Below are positions 40,123 to 49,695 of a stretch of 64,000 bases of DNA, one piece after another. The number at the start of each line of letters is the position of its first letter. Position 1 is the stretch's first letter. The DNA lies in assembly GCF_002295065.1 (NCBI RefSeq), contig NZ_NSGG01000011.1:1-64000 (forward strand). The letters run 5' to 3'. Below the pieces are notes generated by a model that worked only from the letters and a program-made list of their open reading frames with translations, did not search any database and was not told where the DNA came from. Made by a program: the position numbers and the translations under genes. This DNA comes from Mesorhizobium sp. WSM3859. Lineage in GTDB: Bacteria; Pseudomonadota; Alphaproteobacteria; Rhizobiales; Rhizobiaceae.

Positions 40123-41166
40123 TCAGCTGAGCGCCGCGACGATGGCGGCTGTGATGGTGTCTGTTTTGTCCTTGCCGGCAGTGGTTCCGATGCCGCGCGC
40201 GGTCGTCGCTTCGACCGCCTTCATGATGCGATCTGCGGCGGCGGTTTCGCCGAGATGCTCGAGCATCATCGCACCCGACCAGATAGTGGCGATCGGATTG
40301 GCGATGCCGAGATGGGCGATGTCGGGCGCCGAGCCGTGCACCGGCTCGAACATTGACGGCGCCGAGCGGTCGGGATTGACGTTGGCGGAGGCGGCGTAGC
40401 CGAGCCCGCCCTGGATCGCCGCGCCGATGTCGGTCAGGATATCGCCGAAGAGATTGGAGGCGACGACGACGTCAAGGCTTTCCGGCTGCAGGATCATGCG
40501 GGCGGCGAGCGCGTCGACGTGGTAGCTGGTGACTATGACATCAGGATACTCCGCTGCCAGCTTGCGTGTGATCTCGTCCCAGAACACCATCGAATATTTC
40601 TGCGCGTTGGACTTGGTCACGGAGGCGAGCTTGCCGCGCCGTGCACGCGCCTGCTCGAAGCCGAAGCGCAGGATGCGCTCGACGCCGGCGCGGGTGAAGA
40701 TCGAGGTTTCCACCGCGACTTCGTCCGGCGTGCCCTGGTGCACGCGACCGCCGGCGCCGGAATATTCGCCCTCAGTGTTCTCGCGGATGCACAGGATATC
40801 AAAACCTTCCGCTCGCAGCGGTCCGGTGACTCCCGGCAGCAGGCGATGCGGCCGGATGTTGGCGTATTGAACGAAGGCCTTGCGGATCGGCAGCAGCAAG
40901 CCATGCAGCGAGACTGAATCCGGTACCTCCGCCGGCCAGCCGACCGCGCCGAGCAGGATGGCGTCGAAGCCGCGCAGGGTCTTGATGCCGTCCTCCGGCA
41001 TCATGCGGCCGGTATCCTTGTAGAATTTGCAGGACCAGCGAAATTCGGTTCCGGTCAAGGAAAAGCACGACTGTTTGGCCGCGGTTTCCAACACCGTCCA
41101 GGCGGCGGCGGTTACGTCGCGGCCAATGCCGTCACCGGGGATCAGGGCGATAGAATAGGACTTCAT
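40123..41166 (-). CDS. Tartrate/D-malate dehydrogenase (isopropylmalate dehydrogenase family)
   Basis: A 347-residue beta-decarboxylating dehydrogenase. IPGDGIG at residues 8-14 and the metal Asp cluster in LFGDILTDIGAAIQGGLG (about 225-245) mark the family. RENTEGEYSGAGGRVHQG is the TtuC/DmlA form of the substrate loop rather than LeuB. It should oxidise tartrate or D-malate with NAD and Mn or Mg. ATG 41166 is 10 bases after the ALDH stop (reading leftward), so it is in the same operon as the two aldehyde dehydrogenases. Confidence 0.85.
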   Translation of the reverse strand: MKSYSIALIPGDGIGRDVTAAAWTVLETAAKQSCFSLTGTEFRWSCKFYKDTGRMMPEDGIKTLRGFDAILLGAVGWPAEVPDSVSLHGLLLPIRKAFVQYANIRPHRLLPGVTGPLRAEGFDILCIRENTEGEYSGAGGRVHQGTPDEVAVETSIFTRAGVERILRFGFEQARARRGKLASVTKSNAQKYSMVFWDEITRKLAAEYPDVIVTSYHVDALAARMILQPESLDVVVASNLFGDILTDIGAAIQGGLGYAASANVNPDRSAPSMFEPVHGSAPDIAHLGIANPIATIWSGAMMLEHLGETAAADRIMKAVEATTARGIGTTAGKDKTDTITAAIVAALS

Positions 41167-41176
41167 CGGCATCTCT

Positions 41177-42640
41177 TCACAGGCTGACCAGGACGCTCTT
41201 GGTCCTGCGGTTGGCGAGATAGGCCTCGCGGCCAAGGTCCTTGCCGATGCCGGAGCGCTTGTAGCCGCCGGTCGGCAGGATGTGGTCACGCGAGCGGCTG
41301 TAGCGGTTGACCCAGACCGTACCCGCCTCGAGCTTGCGCGCGATACGGATGGTGCGCGACAGGTCGGCGGTGAACAGGCCGGAAGCCAGCCCGTAGGTCG
41401 GGTGGCTGGACAGCGCCAGCGCCTCTTCCTCGGTCTCGAAGGTCTGGACGGTCAGGACCGGACCGAAGATTTCCTCGACAATTGCTGGATTGGCCTGGTC
41501 GACATTGGCGATCAGCGTCGGCGCGTAGAAATAGCCGGGCTCGTCCATGGCAGCGCCGCCGGTCAGGCATTCGCCGCCAGCCTCGACCGCGGTCCGTACG
41601 ATGCCGTCGACGCGCGCGCGCTGCCGTTCCGAGATGAGCGGCGAATAGTGCGTCGCCTCGTCCCAGGTCGCGCCGGGCCGCACCGCTTTCACATTTTCCA
41701 GGATCGCCGTCGTCAGCCTGTCGGCAATGCTTTTTTCGACGACAAGGCGCGTGCCGGCCACGCAGGCCTGGCCGGCGTTGAAGGCGACGCTGCCGGCAAT
41801 TGCCGTCGCCGCCTTGTCCAGATCGGCATCGGCAAAGACGAGCTGCGGACTCTTGCCGCCGAGCTCCAGCGTCATCGGCTTGACGCCGGTACGCGCGACA
41901 TTTTCCATGATCGCCGAGCCGGCACGGGTCGAGCCGGTAAAGCTGACCTTGGCGATCTCTGGATGGCCGGTCAGCGCCGTGCCGGTCGTCGGACCGTCGC
42001 CAAGCACTACGTTGATCAGTCCGGCGGGCAGACCGGCTCTAAGGGCGAGTTGCGCCAGATAGACAGCCGAGAACGGCGTCATCTCGGAGGGTTTCAAGAC
42101 GACCGCATTGCCCGCCGCCAGTGCCGGGCCGAGTTTCCAACCGGCCATCGAGATCGGAAAATTCCACGGCGTGATCGCGCCGACGACGCCATAGGGCTCG
42201 CTCATGATCATGCCGAGACTGGTGTCGTCGGTGGGGGCGAGCTCACTGCCTTCCTTGTCGGCGAATTCGGCGAAGAAGCGGATCTGCTCGGCGGTCACCG
42301 CGATGTCGCCGGCGACAAGCTGGCCGACGGGGCGAGTGGAGCACAGCGCCTCGATCCTGGCTAGCGTTGCGGCTTCCGCCTCGATCAGGTCGGCCCAGGC
42401 CTGCAGCGCCTTGGTGCGCTCGCGCGGCCGGACCCCGCCCCAATTGCTCGACTTCAGTGCCGCCTTGGCGGCTTCCACCGCACGGTCGACCACGTCGGCG
42501 CCGGCCACCGGGCAGGCGGTATATGCCTTGCCGTCCGACGGGCGGCGCATCTCGATCGCGCCATCGGCCACGATCAGCTCGCCGCCGATGAAATGGCCGA
42601 CGGGAAGGGAGACGGTATCCGGGTCGAAGCTCAGGCTCAT
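41177..42640 (-). CDS. Aldehyde dehydrogenase family protein
   Basis: A 487-residue NAD-dependent aldehyde dehydrogenase. TPWNFPISMAGWKL (about 160), LELGGKSPQLVFADAD with the catalytic Glu (about 262) and AFNAGQACVAGTR with the catalytic Cys (about 296) are all intact. The sequence is closer to the PuuC/betaine-aldehyde group than to GabD and is not a recent duplicate of the neighbour at 38648. It would take the aldehyde from the PuuB-like oxidase. Exact substrate is unknown. Confidence 0.87.
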   Translation of the reverse strand: MSLSFDPDTVSLPVGHFIGGELIVADGAIEMRRPSDGKAYTACPVAGADVVDRAVEAAKAALKSSNWGGVRPRERTKALQAWADLIEAEAATLARIEALCSTRPVGQLVAGDIAVTAEQIRFFAEFADKEGSELAPTDDTSLGMIMSEPYGVVGAITPWNFPISMAGWKLGPALAAGNAVVLKPSEMTPFSAVYLAQLALRAGLPAGLINVVLGDGPTTGTALTGHPEIAKVSFTGSTRAGSAIMENVARTGVKPMTLELGGKSPQLVFADADLDKAATAIAGSVAFNAGQACVAGTRLVVEKSIADRLTTAILENVKAVRPGATWDEATHYSPLISERQRARVDGIVRTAVEAGGECLTGGAAMDEPGYFYAPTLIANVDQANPAIVEEIFGPVLTVQTFETEEEALALSSHPTYGLASGLFTADLSRTIRIARKLEAGTVWVNRYSRSRDHILPTGGYKRSGIGKDLGREAYLANRRTKSVLVSL

Positions 42641-42785
42641 GGGCGCCTACTCTCAGCTATTCCGGGGAAGCCTAGCGCGGGCAGGCAAGCAGCATGCATC
42701 GTTCGCCGAACCGCTGCGGACGAATGTTGCGCTCGAGGCGGGCGGAACGGCAAAATCTGTTGCGGTGGCTGGAGGCCGGGCGCCG

Positions 42786-43139
42786 TCAACCGACCGTCAC
42801 GTAGATCTTGCGCACCGTCTCGATGGTCTTCCAGACACCAGTGAAGCCCGGCTTCATCACGAAGCTGTCGCCGGCGCGATAGGTCACCGCCTCACCGGAG
42901 TCGGGCGTGATTTCGACCACGCCGGTGAGGATGTGGCAGAACTCGAAGGTCTCCCCCTTGATCGAGCGCGTCTCGCCCGGCGTCGCCTCCCATACGCCGG
43001 TATGGACGAGGTCGTCCTTGGCGACGTCCTGCGCCCAGGTCTTGAAGGCCGGGTCGCCGGCAATCAGCCGCTCGGGCAGCGCCTTGGATTCGCGCGGTGA
43101 AAAGCTCGGGTTGGTATCGACGGATTTGAGCAGGGACAA
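42786..43139 (-). CDS. Cupin-domain protein (DUF861/Cupin_3 type)
   Basis: A small single-domain cupin of about 117 residues. Core features are THTGVWEATPG-like strand packing (VHTGVWEATPG), GETFEFCHILTGVVEITPDSG with the cupin Glu/His, and a final GDSFVMKPGFTGVW strand, the Cupin_3 pattern. The start is uncertain: TTG 43139 has AAAGG at suitable spacing and gives MSLLKSVD; TTG 43166 overlaps the upstream stop (TTGA). Members of this family are often found beside DAO-type oxidases and dehydrogenases. Catalytic role unknown. Confidence 0.78.
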   Translation of the reverse strand: MSLLKSVDTNPSFSPRESKALPERLIAGDPAFKTWAQDVAKDDLVHTGVWEATPGETRSIKGETFEFCHILTGVVEITPDSGEAVTYRAGDSFVMKPGFTGVWKTIETVRKIYVTVG

Positions 43140-43162
43140 AGGTTGACCTTTCGGTTTGGACT

Positions 43163-44086
43163 TCAATAACCGCTCGAGCGGTCGACGAGCCCGATGGGAT
43201 CGAGACCGGCGCGGTGGCGTCTGATGTTTTCGATGACGGCGCGCGCGGCGGTCGCGGGCTGGGTGACACTGGCGACATGCGGGGTCAGGATGATCTTGGG
43301 ATGCGACCAGAACGGATGGCCAGCGGGCAGCGGTTCGGGGTCGGTCACATCGACCATCGCCGCCGACAGATGGCCGCTGTCGAGCGCGGCAATAAGCGCT
43401 TCGTGGTCGAGTTGCGGGCCACGGCCGGTGTGGACGAGAGTTGCGCCCTCGGGCAGTTTCGCGAGCAGCTTGGCGTTGAGGAACCCTCGTGTTTCCTCAG
43501 TCAGCGGCAGCAGGCAGATCAGTATGTCGCTGGCTGCGAGCATCTCCTCAAGGCCGAGTTGACCATGATGGCAGGTCACGCCCTCGATACGCCGCGGCGA
43601 GCGGCTCCAACCGGCAAGCGGAAAGCCGAACGGCTTCAACCGGTCGAGGACGGCCTGGCCAAGCTGCCCAAGACCAAGCACCCCGATCCGGCGCGACCCG
43701 GCCTGTGGCTGCGGGATATCGCGCCATTCGCCGGCACGCTGCTGCACCAGATAGGCTGGCAGGTTGCGGTGCAGCGCGAGCACGGCCAGCGTCACATATT
43801 CCTGCATCATGCGCACGATGCCTTCCTCGATCATGCGCACGACCTTCACCCTCGCGGGCACCGCATCGAAACGGAACTGATCGACGCCGGCGCCGATGGA
43901 GAACAGGATTTCCAGATCGCGGTAGCGATCGAGGTTTTCCGGCACCGTCCAGGTGATGAGAAAGCGCACCGCGTCTAGATCGACCGTCGCGGCGTCTGTG
44001 GCGAAGGGAAGGTCAGGCAATTCCTTCGCGAAGACCTCGGCGAAGATTGCGCCGCGCCGCGCATCGGAGTTGAACAGGAAGGTCAT
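43163..44086 (-). CDS. 2-hydroxyacid dehydrogenase (glyoxylate/hydroxypyruvate reductase A type)
   Basis: A 307-residue D-2-hydroxyacid dehydrogenase of the GhrA subgroup. The NAD-binding GVLGLGQLGQAV (about 137-148) is in the middle of the chain as expected. The catalytic Arg is in HTGRGPQLDHEAL, Glu in DVTDPEPLPAGHP and His in ILTPHVASVTQP. AAGGAG lies upstream of ATG 44086, which decides the start. It probably reduces glyoxylate, hydroxypyruvate or a related 2-oxoacid. It is 13 bases after the ArgE-like gene, same operon. Confidence 0.87.
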   Translation of the reverse strand: MTFLFNSDARRGAIFAEVFAKELPDLPFATDAATVDLDAVRFLITWTVPENLDRYRDLEILFSIGAGVDQFRFDAVPARVKVVRMIEEGIVRMMQEYVTLAVLALHRNLPAYLVQQRAGEWRDIPQPQAGSRRIGVLGLGQLGQAVLDRLKPFGFPLAGWSRSPRRIEGVTCHHGQLGLEEMLAASDILICLLPLTEETRGFLNAKLLAKLPEGATLVHTGRGPQLDHEALIAALDSGHLSAAMVDVTDPEPLPAGHPFWSHPKIILTPHVASVTQPATAARAVIENIRRHRAGLDPIGLVDRSSGY

Positions 44087-44099
44087 TCCGGTTGCTCCT

Positions 44100-45224
44100 T
44101 CAGCTCGCGCAACGCGCGCCAAGCGCCTCGATCATCCGCTGGCAGGCGGTGAGTTCGCTGGCCAGGATATATTCGTCCGGCTTGTGGGCGCGGGAGATGT
44201 CGCCAGGGCCGCAGATGATCGCATCGAAGCCAGCCGCCTGGTAAAGCCCGGCCTCGGTGCCATAGCTGACGGCGGCCAAAGGCGTCTCGCCGGTCAACGT
44301 GCCCAACAGTGCGGCCAATGTCGCATCCTGCGGCAGTGACAGCGCCGGATAGGCGCTGATTGGCGTCCATTCGACTTGGAAGCTCTTGGCGGCGAGAGCC
44401 TCGGCCCGCGCCTTGACCGGCGCGAGCAGGCTGGTCGGGTCGACGCCGGGTATGGCGCGGGCCTCCAGGTCCAGCGCGCAGCTGTCGGGGATGATGTTGA
44501 CTGACTGTCCGCCTGTGATCACGCCAGCCTGTAGCGAGGAATAGGCAGGTTCGAAGGTCGCGTCGAACGGACCTTGCGTCAGCCGCCCGGCTTCGCTCAC
44601 TGCTGCGGTCAGGACAGCGGCCATGGCATGGATGGCGTTAAGCCCAAGATCGGGCCGCGAGGAGTGACCAGAGCGCCCCCCTATGGTCACGCGGGCGGCC
44701 GCCTTGCCCTTGTGGCCGCGCACGGCGCGCATGCCGCTCGGTTCGCCGACGATCACGCCGAGCGGCTTGGCGCAAAGTTCGGGAAGCCGGGCAATCAGAT
44801 GCGGCACGCCGCGGCACCCGATCTCCTCGTCATAGGAGAACGCGAGATGGACCGGTTTGGTAAGCCGAAACCCGGCCAACGTGGACACGGCCGCAAGCGC
44901 GGCGGCGAGAAACCCCTTCATGTCCGTTGTGCCGCGTCCATATAGCCGTTCGCCCTCGCGGCGCAACGCGAAAGGGGACGAGCTCCATTGCGGCTCACCG
45001 GCGGGGACGACGTCCATGTGGCCGGACAGGATATAGCCCGGAACATCGGCGGGACCGATCGTAGCGAAAAGATTGGAGCGGTCGCCTTCCGGCCCGGGAA
45101 GCAGGGTGACCTTTGCGCTATGTTGGCGGAGATAGGCGTCGACCCAACCAGCAATATCGCTGTTCGGCTTGCCGGCGACCGACGGAAAGGCGACGAGACG
45201 GTCGAGGATATCGAAGACGTCCAT
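44100..45224 (-). CDS. M20 family deacylase, acetylornithine deacetylase (ArgE)-like
   Basis: A 374-residue M20 metallohydrolase. The zinc ligands appear as SGHMDVVPAG (His, catalytic Asp), GRGTTDMKGF (bridging Asp), SYDEEIGCRG (catalytic Glu and ligand Glu), VGEPSG, and a C-terminal GPGDISRAHKPDEY with His. The order and spacing match ArgE/DapE. AGGA precedes ATG 45224. In this catabolic operon, rather than an arginine one, it more likely removes an acyl group from an imported N-acyl compound. It starts the leftward operon that runs to gabD. Confidence 0.87.
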   Translation of the reverse strand: MDVFDILDRLVAFPSVAGKPNSDIAGWVDAYLRQHSAKVTLLPGPEGDRSNLFATIGPADVPGYILSGHMDVVPAGEPQWSSSPFALRREGERLYGRGTTDMKGFLAAALAAVSTLAGFRLTKPVHLAFSYDEEIGCRGVPHLIARLPELCAKPLGVIVGEPSGMRAVRGHKGKAAARVTIGGRSGHSSRPDLGLNAIHAMAAVLTAAVSEAGRLTQGPFDATFEPAYSSLQAGVITGGQSVNIIPDSCALDLEARAIPGVDPTSLLAPVKARAEALAAKSFQVEWTPISAYPALSLPQDATLAALLGTLTGETPLAAVSYGTEAGLYQAAGFDAIICGPGDISRAHKPDEYILASELTACQRMIEALGARCAS

Positions 45225-45461
45225 TTCAGTCCTCAACGCACTTTCGGGTTTGCGAATCCGGTCCCGCTGGTCATAACTGCAGGAATTGCGGAACAGCATG
45301 GGCGTGTTCTTTCGCGATTGCGTGCCGAAAGCGGAAGTGTTTCAGTCGAATCTTGCGTTGGCGCGCGGCATTCGAGCAAATCGTATCGGTCTGGTTGTTT
45401 AGCGTTGGCAGGGCAGGGGCGTTGTGTGTCACCTGTTACGCAATCTTTCAGAGGCAAGGAA

Positions 45462-46358
45462 TTGAAGCCGTCCGAAAGCTTGAAAATCGATGCTTTCTCG
45501 ATACGGATCGCCGACATCGCAGCCGTCGAGCTGGACCGCTTGCATGCGCTCTCATTGTCGGTGGGGTGGCCGCATCGTGCCGAGGACTGGCAATTCCTGC
45601 GCGAAACGGGACAAGGCTTCGTGGCGCTCGATGAGATTGGTCGGGTTCTGGGTTCTGCCATGTGGTTCGCTCACGGCGCCGGTTTGGCTACGGTCGGCAT
45701 GGTCATCACCTCGCCACGACTTCAAACGCTGGGAGCGGCGCAATGGCTGATGAAGCGGGTCTTCGACAAGATCCCCAGCCGCGACTTGCGCCTCAATGCG
45801 ACCCGCGCCGCGCGGCGGCTTTATCTTTCGCTGGACTTCCAGCCGGAGAAGACCGTCTATCAATGCCAGGGCATCGCCCGCGTGCCTGCGACAGGCGGCC
45901 TGACGGAGGCGCGCGGCGATATCCGTGGCTTGGATGCTAGCGACATTCGGGCGGCGACCGCGCTCGACTCGGCGGGCTTTGGCGTGAGGCGGACGGCGCT
46001 CGTTGAAAAGCTCTTCGCGCATTCGGCTGGCTATGGGCTTTTCGACGGGAAGAAGCTGACAGCATTTGCGCTCTGCCGCCCGTTTGGGCGTGGCCATGTC
46101 GTGGGGCCGGTCGTGGCCGAAAGCGATGCCGACGCCGTGGCGGTCGTGCGGCCGCACGTCGCCGATCATTCGGGATCCTTCCTTCGGATCGACACCCACA
46201 TGGACGATGGCGAGTTCGCCGCCTTTTTGTCGCACGCCGGAATGCCGGTCTTCGACACGGTGCTGACCATGTCGTTAGGCAAACGCCTCGCCGATTTCGC
46301 TGACGGCGCCTCGGCTAGGCCGAAGACCTATGCTCTGGCAAGCCAAACTCTCGGGTAG
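45462..46358 (+). CDS. Tandem GNAT-family acetyltransferase, paralog B
   Basis: A protein of about 298 residues paralogous to that at 35421-36260, with matching WPHRAEDWQ in the first domain, FGRGHVVGPVVAES in the second, and RPKTYALASQTLG at the C-terminus. It has the two-domain GNAT/YitH layout. The start is weakly supported: TTG 45462 follows AAGGAA too closely, TTG 45480 lacks a good site, and GTG 45426 is also in frame. It is divergent from the ArgE-like gene and is the last gene before the mobile module. The acetyl acceptor is unknown. Confidence 0.75.
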   Translation: MKPSESLKIDAFSIRIADIAAVELDRLHALSLSVGWPHRAEDWQFLRETGQGFVALDEIGRVLGSAMWFAHGAGLATVGMVITSPRLQTLGAAQWLMKRVFDKIPSRDLRLNATRAARRLYLSLDFQPEKTVYQCQGIARVPATGGLTEARGDIRGLDASDIRAATALDSAGFGVRRTALVEKLFAHSAGYGLFDGKKLTAFALCRPFGRGHVVGPVVAESDADAVAVVRPHVADHSGSFLRIDTHMDDGEFAAFLSHAGMPVFDTVLTMSLGKRLADFADGASARPKTYALASQTLG

Positions 46359-46916
46359 TTCGGTGTTCCTATTAGGTCGACCAAAAAGCCGGCCAACGTT
46401 CACCATTGCACCGTTTGTATCCCGCGCATCTCCAAATCTGGACCGGACGTAGTCCTGAAACCTTGCGATCTGAACGTCCCGACACGGACATCTCGCGCCC
46501 GAACCCGACAGTCCTCTTTCGGCCCGAACCCGCCGCGCTCATACTCATTGATCCCTTTTTGTGAGATACGAAAGAAACACCGCTTGCATTGAAACTAGTC
46601 CTTCTGGTCCTTGGGTTCGCCAGACCATACGAGAGAATACGAGGGAAATGGGGTGGCGAACCACCCGCTAAGATATTGATTTCCGGTAGAAAACGACGAC
46701 CCTCCGGGCCCACCATTCAGTCCGCCAGTTTTGGCGTTCTTTCGACCGTCTCAGAATAGTGTCGACATTTCCGTAGGTTAGCGACGCCATCGCGGCAACG
46801 CTTGGCGGAGACGCCGCCTTCGCTGCCCAGCCTGCCCGGAATTCGAGGCCTCGTCTCTCTAGGCCCATTTCCGTAGCCAACTGTTTGGAAAAGCGATGCT
46901 CGGGTGATGGTCGGAA
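46359..46916. other. Intergenic region at the left edge of the mobile module, 558 bases
   Basis: It is less GC-rich than its flanks and holds no ORF that looks like a gene on either strand. It separates the catabolic block from the serine recombinase gene and is the likely place for the left attachment site. A tRNA-like 3' end (GGGCCCACCA, 46706-46715) is present but no tRNA body surrounds it. Confidence 0.5.
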
Positions 46917-48614
46917 TCAGAGGCCGAGCAAGGCAGCCTGATCGGTCCAGGCGAGGGGAAGGCCGGACAGGCGCGACAGCCTATGGGCTGTGAGTTCGAT
47001 CGGCTGGTTGCCGGTGATGATCTTCGACACGATCTTCGGCGAGAGAAACGCCAGCGGCAGGAGCCTGCTCACCTCGGAGACTGTCGTCGCGTTCAAGCTA
47101 GCGATCTCCGTCAGGCTTCGGCTAGAGCCATCTGTGAGTTGATGGAGATATCGCTGGGAGCGTTGCACTACGTCGATCAATCCGGCGTCCGGCTCGGCGG
47201 CGTTGGATGAGCGATCCGTTAAAACAATGCGCATCTCAACACCGCGTCGCTTGATGTCGAACGGGCAAGAGATAGAAATGGTTTCGGTATCGCCGCCATC
47301 AGATGGCAACGCTCTATCGTGCAGGTGTTCGGACAGTGCCCGGCCGTCGATGTCGATTGCCAGTGTCGTCTGACCAAGCGTGATGCGACGGACCAGTTTC
47401 TGCAGTAGTGATCGCTTATGGTCTGCAGTGTCGGAGGTCCAGGCAGTCTTGATCTCAGCCGCGCGACGCATCGCGTTTTGAATTTCGGCTGCGCTTCCCC
47501 ATCGCTGAATCAAATCAGCGATTTGGCTGTGCTCGCTGAGAATACGATTCAGCAGATGTTCAACGACTGATTCAACTGCATCGGCGGGAAGGCGCCATCC
47601 GTCGGAGCTGCCGCGTCGCTGATCAACGAACTGTTTTGAAACGTAGTAGTGATAGCGGACGCCGCGCTTGTTGGCATGCACTGATCGAAGCTTCTCGCCG
47701 TGTTCGTCAAAGAGCAGCCCGGTGAGAAGATGCTGCTGAGTGACGTTTGATGTGCTCCTACGTCGCGGCGCCTGGGATGCCAAGAGCGCCTGCGCCTCAT
47801 CGAACACCGGACCTGCGATGATCGGCTCGTGCTCGCCGTCGTGGACCTGATCCTTGTGCTTGGTCTTGCCGATGTAGATTGGGTTCGAAAGCAGGTGGTA
47901 GAGGTTGCCACGGCCGAATGGCATCGTGACGGAAATGGTTCCATCCTGGCGTTCTCGGGTTCGAGTGACGAGGCCATCCCGCGCGGCCTCGTCAGCGAGG
48001 TCACGCACGGACTTCAGCACAAGGTGGCGATCGAAGAGGTGTCGGACGATCTTCGCTTCAGCTTCATCGATCACAAGCTTTCGGTGCTCCACGCGATACC
48101 CGAGCGGCACCACACCACCCATCCACATGCCCTTCTTCTTGGAGGCTGCGATCTTGTCACGGATGCGCTCGGCCGTGACCTCGCGCTCGAACTGCGCGAA
48201 GGAGAGAAGCACATTGAGCGTCAGCCGGCCCATCGATGTGGTGGTGTTGAACTGCTGGGTGACGGAGACGAAGGACACCGAACTGGCGTCGAAGATCTCG
48301 ACGATCTTGGAGAAGTCCATCAGCGAGCGGGTGAGGCGGTCGATCTTGTAGACGACCACGACATCCACCCTCTTGTCGCGGATGTCCTGGAGCAGTCGCT
48401 GCAGGGCAGGGCGCTCCATCGTCCCGCCAGAGATGCCGCCGTCGTCATAGCGATCAGGGACGAGCTTCCAGCCAAGCCCAATCTGCGACGCGATGAAGGC
48501 AACGCACGCCTCGCGCTGGGCGTCGAGGGAGTTGAATTCCTGATCGAGACCTTCCTCGCTCGATTTACGCGTGTAGACGGCGCAGCGCAGGCGCGGTGTG
48601 GAGTTGCCGCTCAT
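46917..48614 (-). CDS. Large serine recombinase (recombinase family protein)
   Basis: A 565-residue serine recombinase. The N-terminal resolvase domain has AVYTRKSSEEGLDQEFNSL with the nucleophile Ser, then YDDGGISGGTMERPALQRLL and VVVYKIDRLTRSL with the catalytic Arg residues. A recombinase domain follows (LLSNPIYIGKTKHK), then a zinc-ribbon-like region (less clear, without the usual Cys) and a C-terminal helix-turn-helix-like end. ATG 48614 overlaps the DUF2924 stop. It probably mobilises, or once mobilised, the adjacent module. It appears intact. Target site unknown. Confidence 0.92.
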   Translation of the reverse strand: MSGNSTPRLRCAVYTRKSSEEGLDQEFNSLDAQREACVAFIASQIGLGWKLVPDRYDDGGISGGTMERPALQRLLQDIRDKRVDVVVVYKIDRLTRSLMDFSKIVEIFDASSVSFVSVTQQFNTTTSMGRLTLNVLLSFAQFEREVTAERIRDKIAASKKKGMWMGGVVPLGYRVEHRKLVIDEAEAKIVRHLFDRHLVLKSVRDLADEAARDGLVTRTRERQDGTISVTMPFGRGNLYHLLSNPIYIGKTKHKDQVHDGEHEPIIAGPVFDEAQALLASQAPRRRSTSNVTQQHLLTGLLFDEHGEKLRSVHANKRGVRYHYYVSKQFVDQRRGSSDGWRLPADAVESVVEHLLNRILSEHSQIADLIQRWGSAAEIQNAMRRAAEIKTAWTSDTADHKRSLLQKLVRRITLGQTTLAIDIDGRALSEHLHDRALPSDGGDTETISISCPFDIKRRGVEMRIVLTDRSSNAAEPDAGLIDVVQRSQRYLHQLTDGSSRSLTEIASLNATTVSEVSRLLPLAFLSPKIVSKIITGNQPIELTAHRLSRLSGLPLAWTDQAALLGL

Positions 48615-49090
48615 AGGCCGAAGAACCTCGGACCGGACCAATGCGCGCCGGTGATCTTGCGCGCGATCGAGGATAGCGATGGATAGACTTTGGCCTCGAA
48701 GACGAAGCCATCTTCGATCACGTCGACGATGTGGGTCTTGCCGTTCCAGTCACGCACCAACCGGGCGCCTGGCAGAACTTGTTTGCGCTTTTGGGCGATC
48801 GTCACCTTGATGTCGTCGACAACGACGTTAGCTTTGTCGTCGCGGTTGGCGATCTTCTTTTCGACCCGGTCTATGGCGGACCTGAGCATGCGACGCGTCT
48901 CGGCGGAAAATCCACCTAGACGCTTTGCTTGAAGATGCCAGGCCGCTGCCCTGATCAGAAGTTCACGCCGGACACCTTTTGGTGGAGCACACCTGTAGAT
49001 CTTCTCCCATTGGGCTGTGAGTTCCTCGCGGGAGAGGTCGCCCAGGGCGGCGACCTCTGCTTCGATATCGATCTTGGCTCGCATGACCAT
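48611..49090 (-). CDS. DUF2924 domain-containing protein
   Basis: A 159-residue protein of the DUF2924 family, recognised by LTAQWEKIYRCAPPKGVRRELLIRAAAWHLQA and GARLVRDWNGKTHIVDVIEDGFV (only parts are shown as landmarks: WEKIYRCAPPKG and REWNG-type loop RDWNGKTH). The first half is basic and helical and the end is beta-rich. It is always near phage-like recombinases and DUF3489 genes in rhizobia, where it may help the recombinase bind DNA. ATG 49090 abuts the DUF3489 stop; its own stop overlaps the recombinase start. Function is unproven. Confidence 0.87.
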   Translation of the reverse strand: MVMRAKIDIEAEVAALGDLSREELTAQWEKIYRCAPPKGVRRELLIRAAAWHLQAKRLGGFSAETRRMLRSAIDRVEKKIANRDDKANVVVDDIKVTIAQKRKQVLPGARLVRDWNGKTHIVDVIEDGFVFEAKVYPSLSSIARKITGAHWSGPRFFGL

Positions 49091-49521
49091 CAAGCGCCGC
49101 CCTTAGCGCTTTCATCGATGCGATATCGCCGAACCCCATCCTTGCCGACGTCGCTGACCAAGTTGAGGCCGAGCTTCTTCTTGACCACTGCCGACATGAA
49201 GCCGCGTACCGAGTGGGCCTGCCAGCCGGTCGTTTCCATCATCATCTCAATAGTGGCGCCCTTGGCCAGGCGGAGCTTCTTCAGCACCAGATCCGCCTTG
49301 CTCTGCTTGATGTCGGTGCGGGGCGTGGCCTTCGGTGGCTTTGCCTGTGCCGGCTCGACAGCGCCTTTTGCATCACAAGTTTTCTTTTCGGGCGGCTTCG
49401 GCTTCTTCGCCCGCTTAGACGCGGCAGGCGGTGCATCCCAAATATGCTCATGCGGTTCCGGCGGGATTTGAAGCTTGTCGTTGTCCGATACAGTGCCTTG
49501 ATCGGTGCCGAGTGTCGCCAT
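49090..49521 (-). CDS. DUF3489 domain-containing protein
   Basis: A 143-residue protein. The first 70 residues are low-complexity, Pro/Lys-rich; the C-terminal 70 form the DUF3489 winged-helix-like domain (MMETTGWQAHSVRGFMSAVVK). The likely role is DNA binding or transcriptional control of the recombinase module. GAGGAGA eight bases ahead fixes ATG 49521. It leads the DUF3489-DUF2924-recombinase operon. Confidence 0.87.
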   Translation of the reverse strand: MATLGTDQGTVSDNDKLQIPPEPHEHIWDAPPAASKRAKKPKPPEKKTCDAKGAVEPAQAKPPKATPRTDIKQSKADLVLKKLRLAKGATIEMMMETTGWQAHSVRGFMSAVVKKKLGLNLVSDVGKDGVRRYRIDESAKGGA

Positions 49522-49695
49522 GGTCGTTCTCCTCAGTTTGAGGCGTCGGCCAATCCGGCGCCTGTACTGACTTGAGCCCGCTTGGCGGGCTGGAGACCTG
49601 GTCCTGGCGAAGGCGAAAACCGCCGCGTTGTTACCTAGAGAAATGCTTGCGTGCGCAACCAAGTCCAGTGGAATGTGCCTCGACGGCTAGTTATT

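Noticed and set aside
46706..46715. tRNA 3' end (GGGCCCACCA) marking an attachment site
   Set aside because: No T-arm or tRNA body can be folded upstream, and serine recombinases seldom use tRNA genes; probably chance.
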